Assembly: GCA_959605475.1 (NCBI GenBank)
Contig: CAUHFS010000019.1
Span: 1-38,793 of the forward strand
Source of the DNA: an uncultured Collinsella sp.
GTDB taxonomy: Bacteria > Actinomycetota > Coriobacteriia > Coriobacteriales > Coriobacteriaceae
Length of the DNA: 38,793 bases
Direction: 5' to 3'
Numbering within the stretch: the stretch's first letter is position 1; each line of letters begins with the position of its first letter. The translations under genes and the position numbers were made by a program. Shown piece by piece: positions 30,223 to 38,229 of the stretch. Below the pieces are notes generated by a model that was not told the origin of the DNA, made no database searches, and saw only the letters and a program-made list of their open reading frames with translations.

Positions 30223-30691
30223 TTACGAAAGGATTTTTGCCTTTTCTGCAGCAAACTCTTCCTCGGTAAGTACTCCACTCTCACGCAGTGCTGCAAGCCT
30301 CTCAAGCCTTGCAACTACATCAACCACTATCCGCCAGCGTCTCAATAGTCTGTGAAACCTGCGGATACCGCTCGAGCTCCTTCGATAGGGCATCGACTAT
30401 CTTGGCAATATTCTTTGCATTTTTGCCCCCGTTTAATACGTTTGCCCTGACCTTAGATGACGACTTGACAGTAACGCCAGATCCGCCTTCAACTGGAACA
30501 ACCGAAATACTGATATTTTCGCCCCAAGACCAAAGGCTCATACCAATCTCGGCTGCAACTGTTCTTGTTGTGGGCGATGCACTATCAACTTTTACTTTAG
30601 GCAGCTTTTCCATAGCTGCCTTCAAGGCATTAAACGTGTCGTCAGGAGAATACGGTACCTGAAGCTGAAGCTGCTGATCCGCAAAACCCAT
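30223..30691 (-). pseudogene. SHOCT-domain protein split by a +1 frameshift
   Basis: The first frame (30691-30320, 123 aa) starts MGFADQQLQLQVPYSP with GGAGG 7 nt upstream and has an alpha/beta fold with GMSLWSWGENISISVVPVEG. It ends in TGA (30322-30320). The +1 frame continues with DVVARLERLAALRESG then VLTEEEFAAEKAKILS to TAA at 30223, a clear SHOCT C-terminal domain with its Leu/Glu helices. Skipping one base joins them. Possibilities are a recent frameshift, a sequencing error, or a separate 34-aa SHOCT ORF starting at GTG 30327 that overlaps the stop. Base composition is lower in G+C than neighbours. Confidence 0.75.
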
Positions 30692-30731
30692 AATCTGGCC
30701 TCCGCTTCTTACAAGATTAAGGCTATCGGCA

Positions 30732-30741
30732 ATGGTAGCAC
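30732..30741 (-). promoter_or_regulatory. Extended -10 promoter of the SHOCT gene
   Basis: Minus-strand GTGC-TACCAT, about 41 bp before the ATG, giving a leader of about 35 nt. It matches the GTGC-hexamer pattern seen before degV and fhs. Confidence 0.35.
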
Positions 30742-30807
30742 GTTCCCAGCAGTCTTAAGTTCGTCTCATGACCTTGCGATGCAGCCCGACGCCCCGGCAC
30801 CACTCCC

Positions 30808-32145
30808 CTACTTACCAAAAATCGCAGCGAACAATCCCTTGCGTTTGGGCTTTTCTTCTCGGTAGGAACCCTCAGCTGCCGCTGCAACCTGGCGCGGTTG
30901 CTCGCCACCTCCACGGCGCACGATCTGGTATAGGAAGGGCGATTTAACGTATTTGACCTCGATGGGCGTGGCATGCACGGTACTTTCGCCGGACAGATGC
31001 AGACTCGGATTGAGCGACGCCACCACATGCGTCTCGCGCTTGTCGCTAAACACCACCGCTGCCGCGCGGCCCGTCTGGCCGTTTACGGCAATGCGCACCT
31101 GCTCGCCATCGCGGCTGTCCGTCGCCGGACGATCGACAAAGTACACCGGCACCATCACCAGGCCGTCCTTATGCTTGCGGGCCTTGCGCGCCCAAGTGCG
31201 GATGCTCTTTTTATTGAGCCCCAGCACCGCCTCGGCATCGTTGCCGGCAATGTCGAGCGCCAACTTATCAATGACCACCTGGTCCTTGGTAGACGCATCG
31301 ACGGAGACAACGCGAAAGTCACCTTCCTGCATGGCCGGGTCAAACGGCCCAACCTTGGCAAAGTCCCACGGCTCCAAAATGCCCATAAGGCGAACATCCA
31401 GATAGTTTGCCCGCGGATACGCCCAGTCGAGCACCTCGTAGTACACCAGGGCTTCCTTGCTCAAGCCCTTGCCCGGGAAGCTCGCCATCATACGCAGGTC
31501 CGCCAGCGCCATGGGGAAATAGAAGAGCATCATGTCGTTTTGGATCGCGTCTTCCACGTCGTGCCCGGCAAAGGCATCCGGGTACTGGCGCACCAGCTGC
31601 AGCGCGTTGGCACGTGCCTGCTGCGGCGAAATTTCGCAGGGAATACCCTGCTCCGGCACATACTCCGCACCAACGCCCAAGGTCAGGCGCTTGCTAAACG
31701 TCCCCGGCTTGAGCAGGTCGGCAATGCCGATCTTGTTGCCGCAGGACGGGCACTCAAACACACGCTGCGTTGACTCGCCCTCAAAGGACGCTCCGCAGAA
31801 GGGGCAAGGAATGCTCACATGCGTGGCCTCTTGGAACTCCTGCGCCGTGCCGCGATCCTCCCACAACAGATGTTCCAGGACCGACTGATTGCGCCAGTGC
31901 AAATTGAAGAAATACCAGTCCGGGTCCTCCGGGCGCTCGAGTTGCGACACATGCGTGAGCTTGAGCAGTCCATCCACCACCGTCAACGGCGTACGGCGAA
32001 TGCCCAAAGCGCTCTTGGGCTCTCCGGCGTCCGCCTGCCATGGAATGACCGCGCCGCAATAGGCGCACTCAAAGCTGCGCTTAGCCTGGTGCGAGTACAT
32101 AGGGCCGCCGCAGTTTTGACATTTAATGGCAAACATCTCGTCCAT
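30808..32145 (-). CDS. Double zinc-ribbon protein of unknown function
   Basis: A 445-residue cytoplasmic protein. Two TFIIB-like zinc ribbons lie in the N-terminal third: CQNCGGPMYS...CAYCG (near residues 9-32) and CPFCGASF...CPSCG (near 114-140). A long soluble region follows, with YVPEQGIPCEISPQQA, a DWAYPRANYLDVR strand block and a WARKARK basic patch. The C-terminus is Lys-rich and ends FAAIFGK. Similar Coriobacteria proteins are described only by the zinc ribbon. ATG 32145 has AAGGAGG 8 nt upstream. It may act as a membrane-proximal or nucleic-acid adaptor; no function can be stated. Confidence 0.75.
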   Translation of the reverse strand: MDEMFAIKCQNCGGPMYSHQAKRSFECAYCGAVIPWQADAGEPKSALGIRRTPLTVVDGLLKLTHVSQLERPEDPDWYFFNLHWRNQSVLEHLLWEDRGTAQEFQEATHVSIPCPFCGASFEGESTQRVFECPSCGNKIGIADLLKPGTFSKRLTLGVGAEYVPEQGIPCEISPQQARANALQLVRQYPDAFAGHDVEDAIQNDMMLFYFPMALADLRMMASFPGKGLSKEALVYYEVLDWAYPRANYLDVRLMGILEPWDFAKVGPFDPAMQEGDFRVVSVDASTKDQVVIDKLALDIAGNDAEAVLGLNKKSIRTWARKARKHKDGLVMVPVYFVDRPATDSRDGEQVRIAVNGQTGRAAAVVFSDKRETHVVASLNPSLHLSGESTVHATPIEVKYVKSPFLYQIVRRGGGEQPRQVAAAAEGSYREEKPKRKGLFAAIFGK

Positions 32146-32173
32146 GGAAACGTCCTCCTTTGCACAGGGGCTG

Positions 32174-32192
32174 TCGACATTAAGTATGTCGA
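32174..32192. promoter_or_regulatory. Palindrome in the divergent zinc-ribbon / CDF region
   Basis: TCGACAT (32174-32180) and ATGTCGA (32186-32192) with a 5-nt spacer, 29 bp upstream of the zinc-ribbon start. An operator-like site; a TACTTA in the spacer region could be a minus-strand -10. It does not match the DtxR/MntR consensus by eye. The remaining gap to 32363 shows no gene. Confidence 0.35.
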
Positions 32193-32363
32193 GCAAACAG
32201 GCACATGCCCATACCCATGTGGCCCAAAATGGACCACCCAGGCAGACGAGAAGGCTCGCTCGTTAGCACCGGCAGACTATTGCTGCATTTTCTGAGCATC
32301 GGTGCACGGCGCCCCCGCGCGAGCTACACTATCCCCTTAAACATGATTGTGAGGACGACCGCT

Positions 32364-33545
32364 ATGCTATTTGTAAATCGGCTGGTACATACGCTTGTTC
32401 ACGGCAGCGAGGGCGAGCCGGTCAATGCATCTTGCCGCACCAACGCGGGCTTTGCCGCAAGCCTCATCTGCATTGGCCTCAACATCACCCTGTGCCTGGC
32501 CAAGGGCATTGCGGGTCTGCTCGCCGGTTCTGTCTCCCTCATCGCCGACGCTTTCAACAACCTCTCCGACGCTTCGAGCAACATCGTGAGCCTGCTCGGG
32601 TTCCGCCTTGCCAGCCGTCCGGCCGACGAGGGTCACCCCTATGGCCACGGCCGCTACGAGTACCTCGCCGGCCTGTTCGTCGCCGTCCTGGTTTGCGCCG
32701 TCGGCATCAACCTAATCCTCGAGTCGGTCACTAAGATCATCAAGCCCTCGCCCACCGTGTATTCGGCGCTCTCCATGGCTGCCCTTGTTCTGTCCATGCT
32801 CGTCAAATTCTGGATGGCCGCGTTCAACCGCGCACTGGGTAACCGCATCGATTCCGAGACGCTCATCGCCACGGCCCAGGACTCCAAAAACGACGTCATT
32901 ACCTCGGGCTCGGTCTTGGTGGCGGCGCTTATTTCGCAGACGACCGGCTTTGACCTCGATGGCTGGGCAGGCCTGGGTGTGGGCATCTTCATCTGCATCA
33001 GCGGCATGGGCCTAGTGCGCGACGCCGTCAGCCCGTTGCTGGGGCAAGCACCCGACCCCAAGCTCGTCCAGGCAATCCGCGACAAGATCATGTCCTATCC
33101 GCAGGTCTTGGGCACACACGACCTGATGGTGCACGACTACGGCCCCGGTCGTCAGTTTGCCAGCGCCCACGTGGAGATGCCCGGCGAGGGCGACGCGTTT
33201 GAGCACCACGAGATTCTGGACACCATCGAGCACGATATCAAACGGCAGATGGGCATTGGTATCACGCTGCATTGCGATCCCATCGCCACCACCGGCGACG
33301 ACCTGCGCGGCTGGGTCAAGCGCGGCGTAGCGCAGATCGACCCCGCGCTCTCCATCCACGACCTTCACGAACACGATGGCTTTGTGTCATTTGACCTAGT
33401 GCGTCCCGACGACTTTGACATATCCGACGAGGAGCTGCTGGAGCTCGTCACGCGCATCGTGCACGAGCGCCGGCCCGATGCGTCATGCGTCGTCACGTTT
33501 GACTCGGGCTTCAGCTCGCCCGACCGTCCGGCCGAGCAGCTGTAG
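32364..33545 (+). CDS. Cation diffusion facilitator, manganese-type signature
   Basis: A 393-residue metal exporter with six membrane helices and a cytoplasmic ZT-dimer domain. The helix 2 site is N65-x-x-x-D69 (ADAFNNLSDASSN) and the helix 5 site is D173-x-x-x-D177 (AQDSKNDVITS). NxxxD/DxxxD is the pattern of Mn2+ CDFs such as MntE rather than the Zn/Fe HxxxD type. HPYGHGRYEYLAGL after helix 2 is conserved. The C-terminal domain has HDLMVHDYGPG and an extra acidic extension to residue 393. ATG 32364 has GAGG 9 nt upstream; ATG 32343 is in frame without a site. It likely exports excess Mn2+. Confidence 0.9.
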   Translation: MLFVNRLVHTLVHGSEGEPVNASCRTNAGFAASLICIGLNITLCLAKGIAGLLAGSVSLIADAFNNLSDASSNIVSLLGFRLASRPADEGHPYGHGRYEYLAGLFVAVLVCAVGINLILESVTKIIKPSPTVYSALSMAALVLSMLVKFWMAAFNRALGNRIDSETLIATAQDSKNDVITSGSVLVAALISQTTGFDLDGWAGLGVGIFICISGMGLVRDAVSPLLGQAPDPKLVQAIRDKIMSYPQVLGTHDLMVHDYGPGRQFASAHVEMPGEGDAFEHHEILDTIEHDIKRQMGIGITLHCDPIATTGDDLRGWVKRGVAQIDPALSIHDLHEHDGFVSFDLVRPDDFDISDEELLELVTRIVHERRPDASCVVTFDSGFSSPDRPAEQL

Positions 33546-33563
33546 CCCCGCTCCGCTTGGCCG

Positions 33564-34553
33564 CTAGTTTCCCTGTGCACCCAAAATGCCGTTTTGTAGG
33601 GCATTCCAGGCATCTGTCGCCATGTCTCCCAAGTTCTGCGCGGTGTCGCCCAGGTTCTGGGCCGTATCGCCCAGCTCTTGCGCCTTGTCTCCCAACTCCT
33701 GTGCCTTGTTGCTCAAGTCCTCCAGCGTATTGGAGCTCGAGCTGTCGGTACCGCTTTGGCCGTCGGACGAGTTGCCCGAGCTGTTCTTGTGCGTGAGTTG
33801 AATTTCGAGGTTGCCGTTGTCGTTATAGTAGGCAGAAGTAACGACCCAGTTGGCATCGACGACGGGCGTTGAGCCATCATCGGTCAGGACCACGGCATTC
33901 GAAAGATCGGCGCCGCGCGACTTGAGAAGCTTCTTGGCGTTGGACCAGTACTGCCCCGGGATATCGCTCAAATCGACGGTGCTAGACGAGGCGGACTCGG
34001 TTTGCTCGGCAGCGGTATCGGCCGTTGAGCTCCCCCGCTTGTTGAGCATGCCCGACACGATGGCAAACACAACCGACAGCGCAAAGAAGATCGCCAGCAC
34101 GATGAGGATCTTCTTGATCACGCTCGACGAACGCGACGGCCTCTTCTCCTCGTCCTCGCCATATTGCGGAATCGACTTGGGGTACTCGCGATACGGCTCG
34201 CGCGACTCGTAGCGAGGCTGCGCCGTGCGAGGCATATACGTCGTCTGCTGAGGCTGCGGAATGGGATTCTGCGGCAGGTTGTCATAGGGATTCGGCGTCG
34301 AGGCAGCATAAGAATCCTGCGGCGTGTAATCAAACGGATCCGGAGCTGCGTTGCCATAGGGGCCTTGCGAAGATGCAGCGTAAGAATCCTGCGCCGTGTC
34401 GCCATAGCCCATAACCCGGGTGGGCTCAGCAGAAGGCTGCGTCGCGGCGGGGTCGGTATAACCGGGGTTGGGAACAACGCGGGTCGCATCGGCGCTATCG
34501 CCAGCCTGCGCGGAACCGTAGCCGCCCATCACGGTTGTTTTGTCCTGATCCAT
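33564..34553 (-). CDS. Single-pass membrane protein with Pro/Gln/Tyr-rich cytoplasmic tail
   Basis: A 329-residue protein. The N-terminal 145 residues are disordered and rich in Pro, Gln, Tyr and Ala, with three T-[TR]-V motifs (T7-V8, T24-R25-V26, T45-R46-V47) resembling phospho-Thr/FHA-ligand tails, and a repeated QDSYAAS. A membrane helix spans about 147-169. The external part holds a 70-residue domain (SSTVDLSDIPGQYWSNAKKLL to LEIQLTHKN), a Ser/Gly linker and four heptads of the form AQ[EN]LGD[KTM] near 283-311, likely an amphipathic helix. ATG 34553 has AAAGGA 8 nt upstream. The family is unknown. It converges with the CDF gene. Confidence 0.78.
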   Translation of the reverse strand: MDQDKTTVMGGYGSAQAGDSADATRVVPNPGYTDPAATQPSAEPTRVMGYGDTAQDSYAASSQGPYGNAAPDPFDYTPQDSYAASTPNPYDNLPQNPIPQPQQTTYMPRTAQPRYESREPYREYPKSIPQYGEDEEKRPSRSSSVIKKILIVLAIFFALSVVFAIVSGMLNKRGSSTADTAAEQTESASSSTVDLSDIPGQYWSNAKKLLKSRGADLSNAVVLTDDGSTPVVDANWVVTSAYYNDNGNLEIQLTHKNSSGNSSDGQSGTDSSSSNTLEDLSNKAQELGDKAQELGDTAQNLGDTAQNLGDMATDAWNALQNGILGAQGN

Positions 34554-34598
34554 GCAACGATTCCTTTCCGTCGCTCGTGAGCATCAAGTTATCCATGC

Positions 34599-34604
34599 AT
34601 TCTA
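34599..34604 (-). promoter_or_regulatory. Candidate -10 of the single-pass membrane-protein gene
   Basis: Minus-strand TAGAAT, about 45 bp before the ATG (leader about 39 nt). No clear -35. Confidence 0.35.
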
Positions 34605-34670
34605 CCCGCGCAAAAACCTATGATGGGCAGAGCCCGTCGGTATCTACAAGACATGCGCGGGCCTAAGGAT

Positions 34671-34706
34671 AAAAAAGCCCCGCCGGGCCTTGTGGCACGG
34701 CGGGGC
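34671..34706 (-). terminator. Strong intrinsic terminator of fhs
   Basis: Minus-strand GCCCCGCCG pairs with CGGCGGGGC (9 bp) over a 12-nt loop and is followed by TTTTTT. It lies 25 nt after the fhs stop. Confidence 0.95.
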
Positions 34707-34731
34707 GGGCTAGCAGCTATGGACAGCAGAC

Positions 34732-36399
34732 TTAGAACAGGCCGGTGATGTTGCCGTCGTTGTCGACGTCGATGTTTTCGGCCGCGGGCACCTTGGGCAG
34801 GCCCGGCATGGTCAGAACACTGCCGGTCAGCGCGACCACAAAGTGGGCGCCGGCAGAAACCTTGAGCTCGCGCACCGTGATGCGGAAGTTCTCGGGAGCG
34901 CCCAGGGCCTTGGCGTTGTCGCTAAAGCTGTACTGCGTCTTGGCGACGCACACCGGCAGGTTGCCAAAGCCGTTCTCGCGCAGCTCGGCGAGCTGGCGCT
35001 TGGCGGCCGGCGTAAAGTCAACGCCGTCGGCGCGGTAGACCTTGGTGGCAACGGCCTCGAGGGCATCAGCGACATCAGCGCCGTCCTCATAGGCAAACTT
35101 GAGCTCGCTCGGCTGCTCAATCAGACGCATGACCTCATCGGCAAGCTCGAGCGCGCCCTCGCCGCCCTTGGCCCAGACCTCGGAAAGCTTAACGTTGACG
35201 CCGAGCTTCTGGCACTCGGACTCGATGAGCGCAAGCTCGGCCTCGGTGTCCGTCGGGAAGCGGTTGATGGCGACCACACAGGGCAGACCGTAGACGTTCT
35301 GGATGTTGTCGACATGGCGCAGCAGGTTGGGCATGCCGGCCTTGAGGGCCTCGAGGTTCTCCTCGTTGAGGTCGGCCTTGGCAACACCGCCGTTGTACTT
35401 AAGGGCGCGAGCGGTCGCGACGACCACGACGGCGTTGGGACGAACGCCCGTCATGCGGCACTTGATGTCCAGGAATTTCTCGGCACCCAGATCGGCACCA
35501 AAACCGGCCTCGGTAATGGCGACATCGCCAAAACGCATAGCCATACGCGTGGCCATGATAGAGTTGCAGCCGTGGGCAATATTGGCGAAGGGACCGCCGT
35601 GGACAAACGCGGGCGTACCCTCAAGCGTCTGCACCAGATTGGGCTTGAGCGCATCCTTGAGCAGTGCGGCCATAGCTCCCTGGGCCTTAAGGTCGCGTGC
35701 GCGGACGGGCTCGCCGGCATAGCTGTAGCCGACAACGATCTCGCCCAAGCGCTCCTTAAGATCGTTGATGCTCGTGGACAGGCACAGGATCGCCATGACC
35801 TCGGAGGCAACGGTAATGTCAAAGCCATCCTCGCGCGGCACGCCCTGGGCCTTGCCGCCAATGCCGTCGATGACATGGCGCAGCTGACGGTCGTTCATGT
35901 CGACAACGCGCTTCCAGGTGATGCGCTTAACATCGATACCGAGCTGGTTGCCCTGCTGAATATGGTTGTCGAGCATGGCGGCCAGCAGGTTGTTGGCGGC
36001 ACCAATAGCATGGAAGTCACCAGTAAAGTGCAGGTTGATGTCCTCCATGGGGATGACCTGCGCCCAGCCACCGCCGGCGGCACCGCCCTTCACGCCAAAC
36101 ACGGGACCGAGCGAAGGCTCACGAAGGGCCACAGCGCTCTTGACACCGCGACGGCGCAGGCCATCGGCCAGACCGATGGTCGTAGTGGTCTTGCCCTCGC
36201 CGGCGGGCGTGGGGTTGATGGCGGTCACGAGGACGAGCTTGGCCTGGTGATCAGTCGGCTCATTGAGCAAAGAGTAGTCGACCTTAGCCTTGTCGAAGCC
36301 GTACGGAATCAGGTGCTTTACGTCGACGCCGGCGTTCTTGGCAACCTCGGTAATGGGCAGCGGCGTGACGGAACGTGCGATTTCGATGTCAGTAGGCAT
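34732..36399 (-). CDS. fhs: Formate-tetrahydrofolate ligase
   Basis: ATP-dependent ligase joining formate to tetrahydrofolate, giving 10-formyl-THF. The 555-residue product has the P-loop NPTPAGEGKTTTTIGLADGL, REPSLGPVFGVKGGAAGGGWAQVIPMEDINLHFTGD and EAGFGADLGAEKF. These are invariant blocks of the family. ATG 36399 follows AAAGGA with 6-nt spacing; the in-frame region upstream to 36483 has no ribosome site. Together with FchA and FolD elsewhere in the window it forms a formate-to-methylene-THF path for purine, thymidylate or reductive one-carbon use. It lies 142 bp downstream of ruvB but has its own promoter candidate. Confidence 0.98.
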   Translation of the reverse strand: MPTDIEIARSVTPLPITEVAKNAGVDVKHLIPYGFDKAKVDYSLLNEPTDHQAKLVLVTAINPTPAGEGKTTTTIGLADGLRRRGVKSAVALREPSLGPVFGVKGGAAGGGWAQVIPMEDINLHFTGDFHAIGAANNLLAAMLDNHIQQGNQLGIDVKRITWKRVVDMNDRQLRHVIDGIGGKAQGVPREDGFDITVASEVMAILCLSTSINDLKERLGEIVVGYSYAGEPVRARDLKAQGAMAALLKDALKPNLVQTLEGTPAFVHGGPFANIAHGCNSIMATRMAMRFGDVAITEAGFGADLGAEKFLDIKCRMTGVRPNAVVVVATARALKYNGGVAKADLNEENLEALKAGMPNLLRHVDNIQNVYGLPCVVAINRFPTDTEAELALIESECQKLGVNVKLSEVWAKGGEGALELADEVMRLIEQPSELKFAYEDGADVADALEAVATKVYRADGVDFTPAAKRQLAELRENGFGNLPVCVAKTQYSFSDNAKALGAPENFRITVRELKVSAGAHFVVALTGSVLTMPGLPKVPAAENIDVDNDGNITGLF

Positions 36400-36439
36400 G
36401 GACGGTCCTTTCGTTACCGGATGAGAAAAAGACCAATTC

Positions 36440-36449
36440 AGCATAGCAC
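36440..36449 (-). promoter_or_regulatory. Extended -10 promoter of fhs
   Basis: Minus-strand GTGC-TATGCT, about 41 bp before the ATG, leader about 34 nt. The -35 is weak (CTTTAC at 16 bp). Confidence 0.4.
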
Positions 36450-36541
36450 GGGCGCGCAATAGTAAAGCACCCGTAACCGACAAACGGCGATATGTTTATC
36501 CAATGCCCAGCAATAGCCTAACAGCCTGCCAGAACACGCCT

Positions 36542-37609
36542 CTAAACAGTTGGCTCGATACCCAGGTGGTCAAAGGTGCGCAGGGTTGCCTGACGGCCCT
36601 GGGGCGTACGGATCATCAACCCGCACTGCAGCAGATAGGGCTCGTAGACATCCTCGAGCGTACCTGGGTCCTCGCCCACCGCACTGGCAAGTGTCGTCAG
36701 GCCCACGGCGCGACCGGAGAACGTCTTGGCAAGCGACTCCAAGATGCGAATATCCATCCAGTCCAAACCAAGCTCATCAATCTCAAAGAACTCAAGCGCC
36801 TGGCGGCAAATATCAAGCTCAATAGGACCGTTGCCACGCACCTGCGCATAGTCGCGTACGCGCTTGAGCAGACGGTTGGCCAAGCGCGGCGTGCCACGCG
36901 AACGAGAGCCGATCTCGAGCGCACTCGGATGGTCAATCGTCACGCCCAGGATGGTCGCCGAGCGCGTCACGATCTGGGCGAGTTCCTCGACCGTGTAGTA
37001 GTCCAAGCGATACGAAATACCAAAGCGGTCGCGCAGCGGGCCGGTCAACATACCCGAGCGGGTCGTTGCCGCCACCAGCGTAAACTTGGGGATATCCAGG
37101 CGAATCGAACGTGCCGCCGGACCTTTGCCGATCACGATGTCGAGCGCAAAGTCCTCCATCGCGGGGTACAGAACCTCCTCGACCGAACGGTTAAGGCGGT
37201 GGATCTCGTCGATAAAGAGCACGTCACCCGGCTGCAGGTTGGTAAGGATAGCCGCGAGGTCGCCGGTACGCGCGATGGCCGGACCGCTCGTCGTCTTGAT
37301 CTGAGCGCCCAGCTCGTTGGCGATAACGGTGGCCAGCGTGGTCTTACCCAGACCCGGAGGGCCCGAGAAGATCACGTGGTCGAGCGTCTCGCCACGGCTC
37401 TGCGCAGCCTCGATCAACACACGCAGGCTCTGCTTGATATGTTCCTGACCGCAATAGTCGTCCAGGCGTTGGGGACGCAGGGTGCGGTCGACATCGAGGT
37501 CTTCGGGCGTCAGCTCGGAGCCCACCATGCGCTCACCGTGTGCCATGGATGCCGCCGGCGAGTTGCCGGGCGTCGCCCACAGGTCCTGAGAGTCATCGGC
37601 TTCCCACAT
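36542..37609 (-). CDS. ruvB: Holliday junction branch-migration helicase RuvB
   Basis: AAA+ motor of the RuvAB complex that drives branch migration at Holliday junctions. The 355-residue product has Walker A GPPGLGKTTLA, Walker B LFIDEIHRLN, sensor 1 VAATTRSGML, the LRDRF arginine-finger region and the C-terminal winged helix (GLDWMDIRILESL). An acidic, variable N-terminal extension of about 30 residues precedes LRPQRLDDYCGQE. ATG 37609 overlaps the ruvA stop as TGATG, so translation is coupled. GTG 37612 is an alternative. Confidence 0.98.
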   Translation of the reverse strand: MWEADDSQDLWATPGNSPAASMAHGERMVGSELTPEDLDVDRTLRPQRLDDYCGQEHIKQSLRVLIEAAQSRGETLDHVIFSGPPGLGKTTLATVIANELGAQIKTTSGPAIARTGDLAAILTNLQPGDVLFIDEIHRLNRSVEEVLYPAMEDFALDIVIGKGPAARSIRLDIPKFTLVAATTRSGMLTGPLRDRFGISYRLDYYTVEELAQIVTRSATILGVTIDHPSALEIGSRSRGTPRLANRLLKRVRDYAQVRGNGPIELDICRQALEFFEIDELGLDWMDIRILESLAKTFSGRAVGLTTLASAVGEDPGTLEDVYEPYLLQCGLMIRTPQGRQATLRTFDHLGIEPTV

Positions 37610-38229
37610 CACGCATCCATTCCGAGTCGCTTAAGCGCCGCGCCGAGCAGATCCTCGACACGCATATCCTGCCCATCATACCCGCTCAGGGCAACATCGG
37701 TCTCCTGCGGGCTAAAGCCCATGGAAAGGAGCGCCGCACGGGCGTCATCGATCGCCGAAGGAGCGGCGGCGGGAACCGGCATCGCAACCTGGCCGGGAAT
37801 CACGTCGACCGGCACAAAGCCCTTGTCCTTGGCAAAGGTGCTCTTGAGCTCCAGGATCAGACGCTGGGCGGTCTTTTTGCCCACACCGGGCACCTTGGCC
37901 ATGCCCTTGTCATCCTCGGCCATCACCAGGGAATACAGCTGGCTCACGGTATAGGTGGAGAGCACGGCAAGCGCCAGGCGCGGACCGACACCCGAGACGG
38001 ACACGAGCCGATCGAACATCGTGCGCTCGTCCTTGGAGGCAAAGCCAAAGAGCGTCATGGCGTCCTCGCGCACCTGCATACGGGTATAGAGGCGGACCTC
38101 GCCGCCGGGCGTAGGCAGCGTGGCGGCAGTGCTGCCCGAAATACCAAGCTCAAAGCCCACGCCCGATACATCAACAACGGCCGAGCTCATCGTGGCCTCG
38201 ACAAGCGTTCCATGGAGCTGAGAGATCAT
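37609..38229 (-). CDS. ruvA: Holliday junction DNA-binding protein RuvA
   Basis: Tetrameric junction-binding subunit that loads RuvB. The 206-residue product starts MISQLHGTLVE. It has the OB-fold domain I with VGFELGIS, helix-hairpin-helix motifs VSGVGPRLALAVLS and VPGVGKKTAQRLILELK, a Pro/Ala-rich linker, and the RuvB-contacting domain III (ARAALLSMGFSPQETDVAL). The start ATG overlaps the ruvC stop (TGATG) and AGAGGA lies 11 nt upstream. Standard length and arrangement. Confidence 0.98.
   Translation of the reverse strand: MISQLHGTLVEATMSSAVVDVSGVGFELGISGSTAATLPTPGGEVRLYTRMQVREDAMTLFGFASKDERTMFDRLVSVSGVGPRLALAVLSTYTVSQLYSLVMAEDDKGMAKVPGVGKKTAQRLILELKSTFAKDKGFVPVDVIPGQVAMPVPAAAPSAIDDARAALLSMGFSPQETDVALSGYDGQDMRVEDLLGAALKRLGMDA

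Noticed and set aside
29706..30314. Minus-strand frames across the small-peptide region
   Set aside because: Basic Arg/Leu-rich shadows with no ribosome sites; one covers the SHOCT tail in the wrong frame.
30288..30662. Plus-strand 124-aa frame opposite the SHOCT gene
   Set aside because: No ribosome site; the minus strand has a clear SHOCT domain, promoter and GGAGG site.
34843..36462. 539-aa plus-strand frame opposite fhs
   Set aside because: Antisense shadow of an invariant housekeeping gene.
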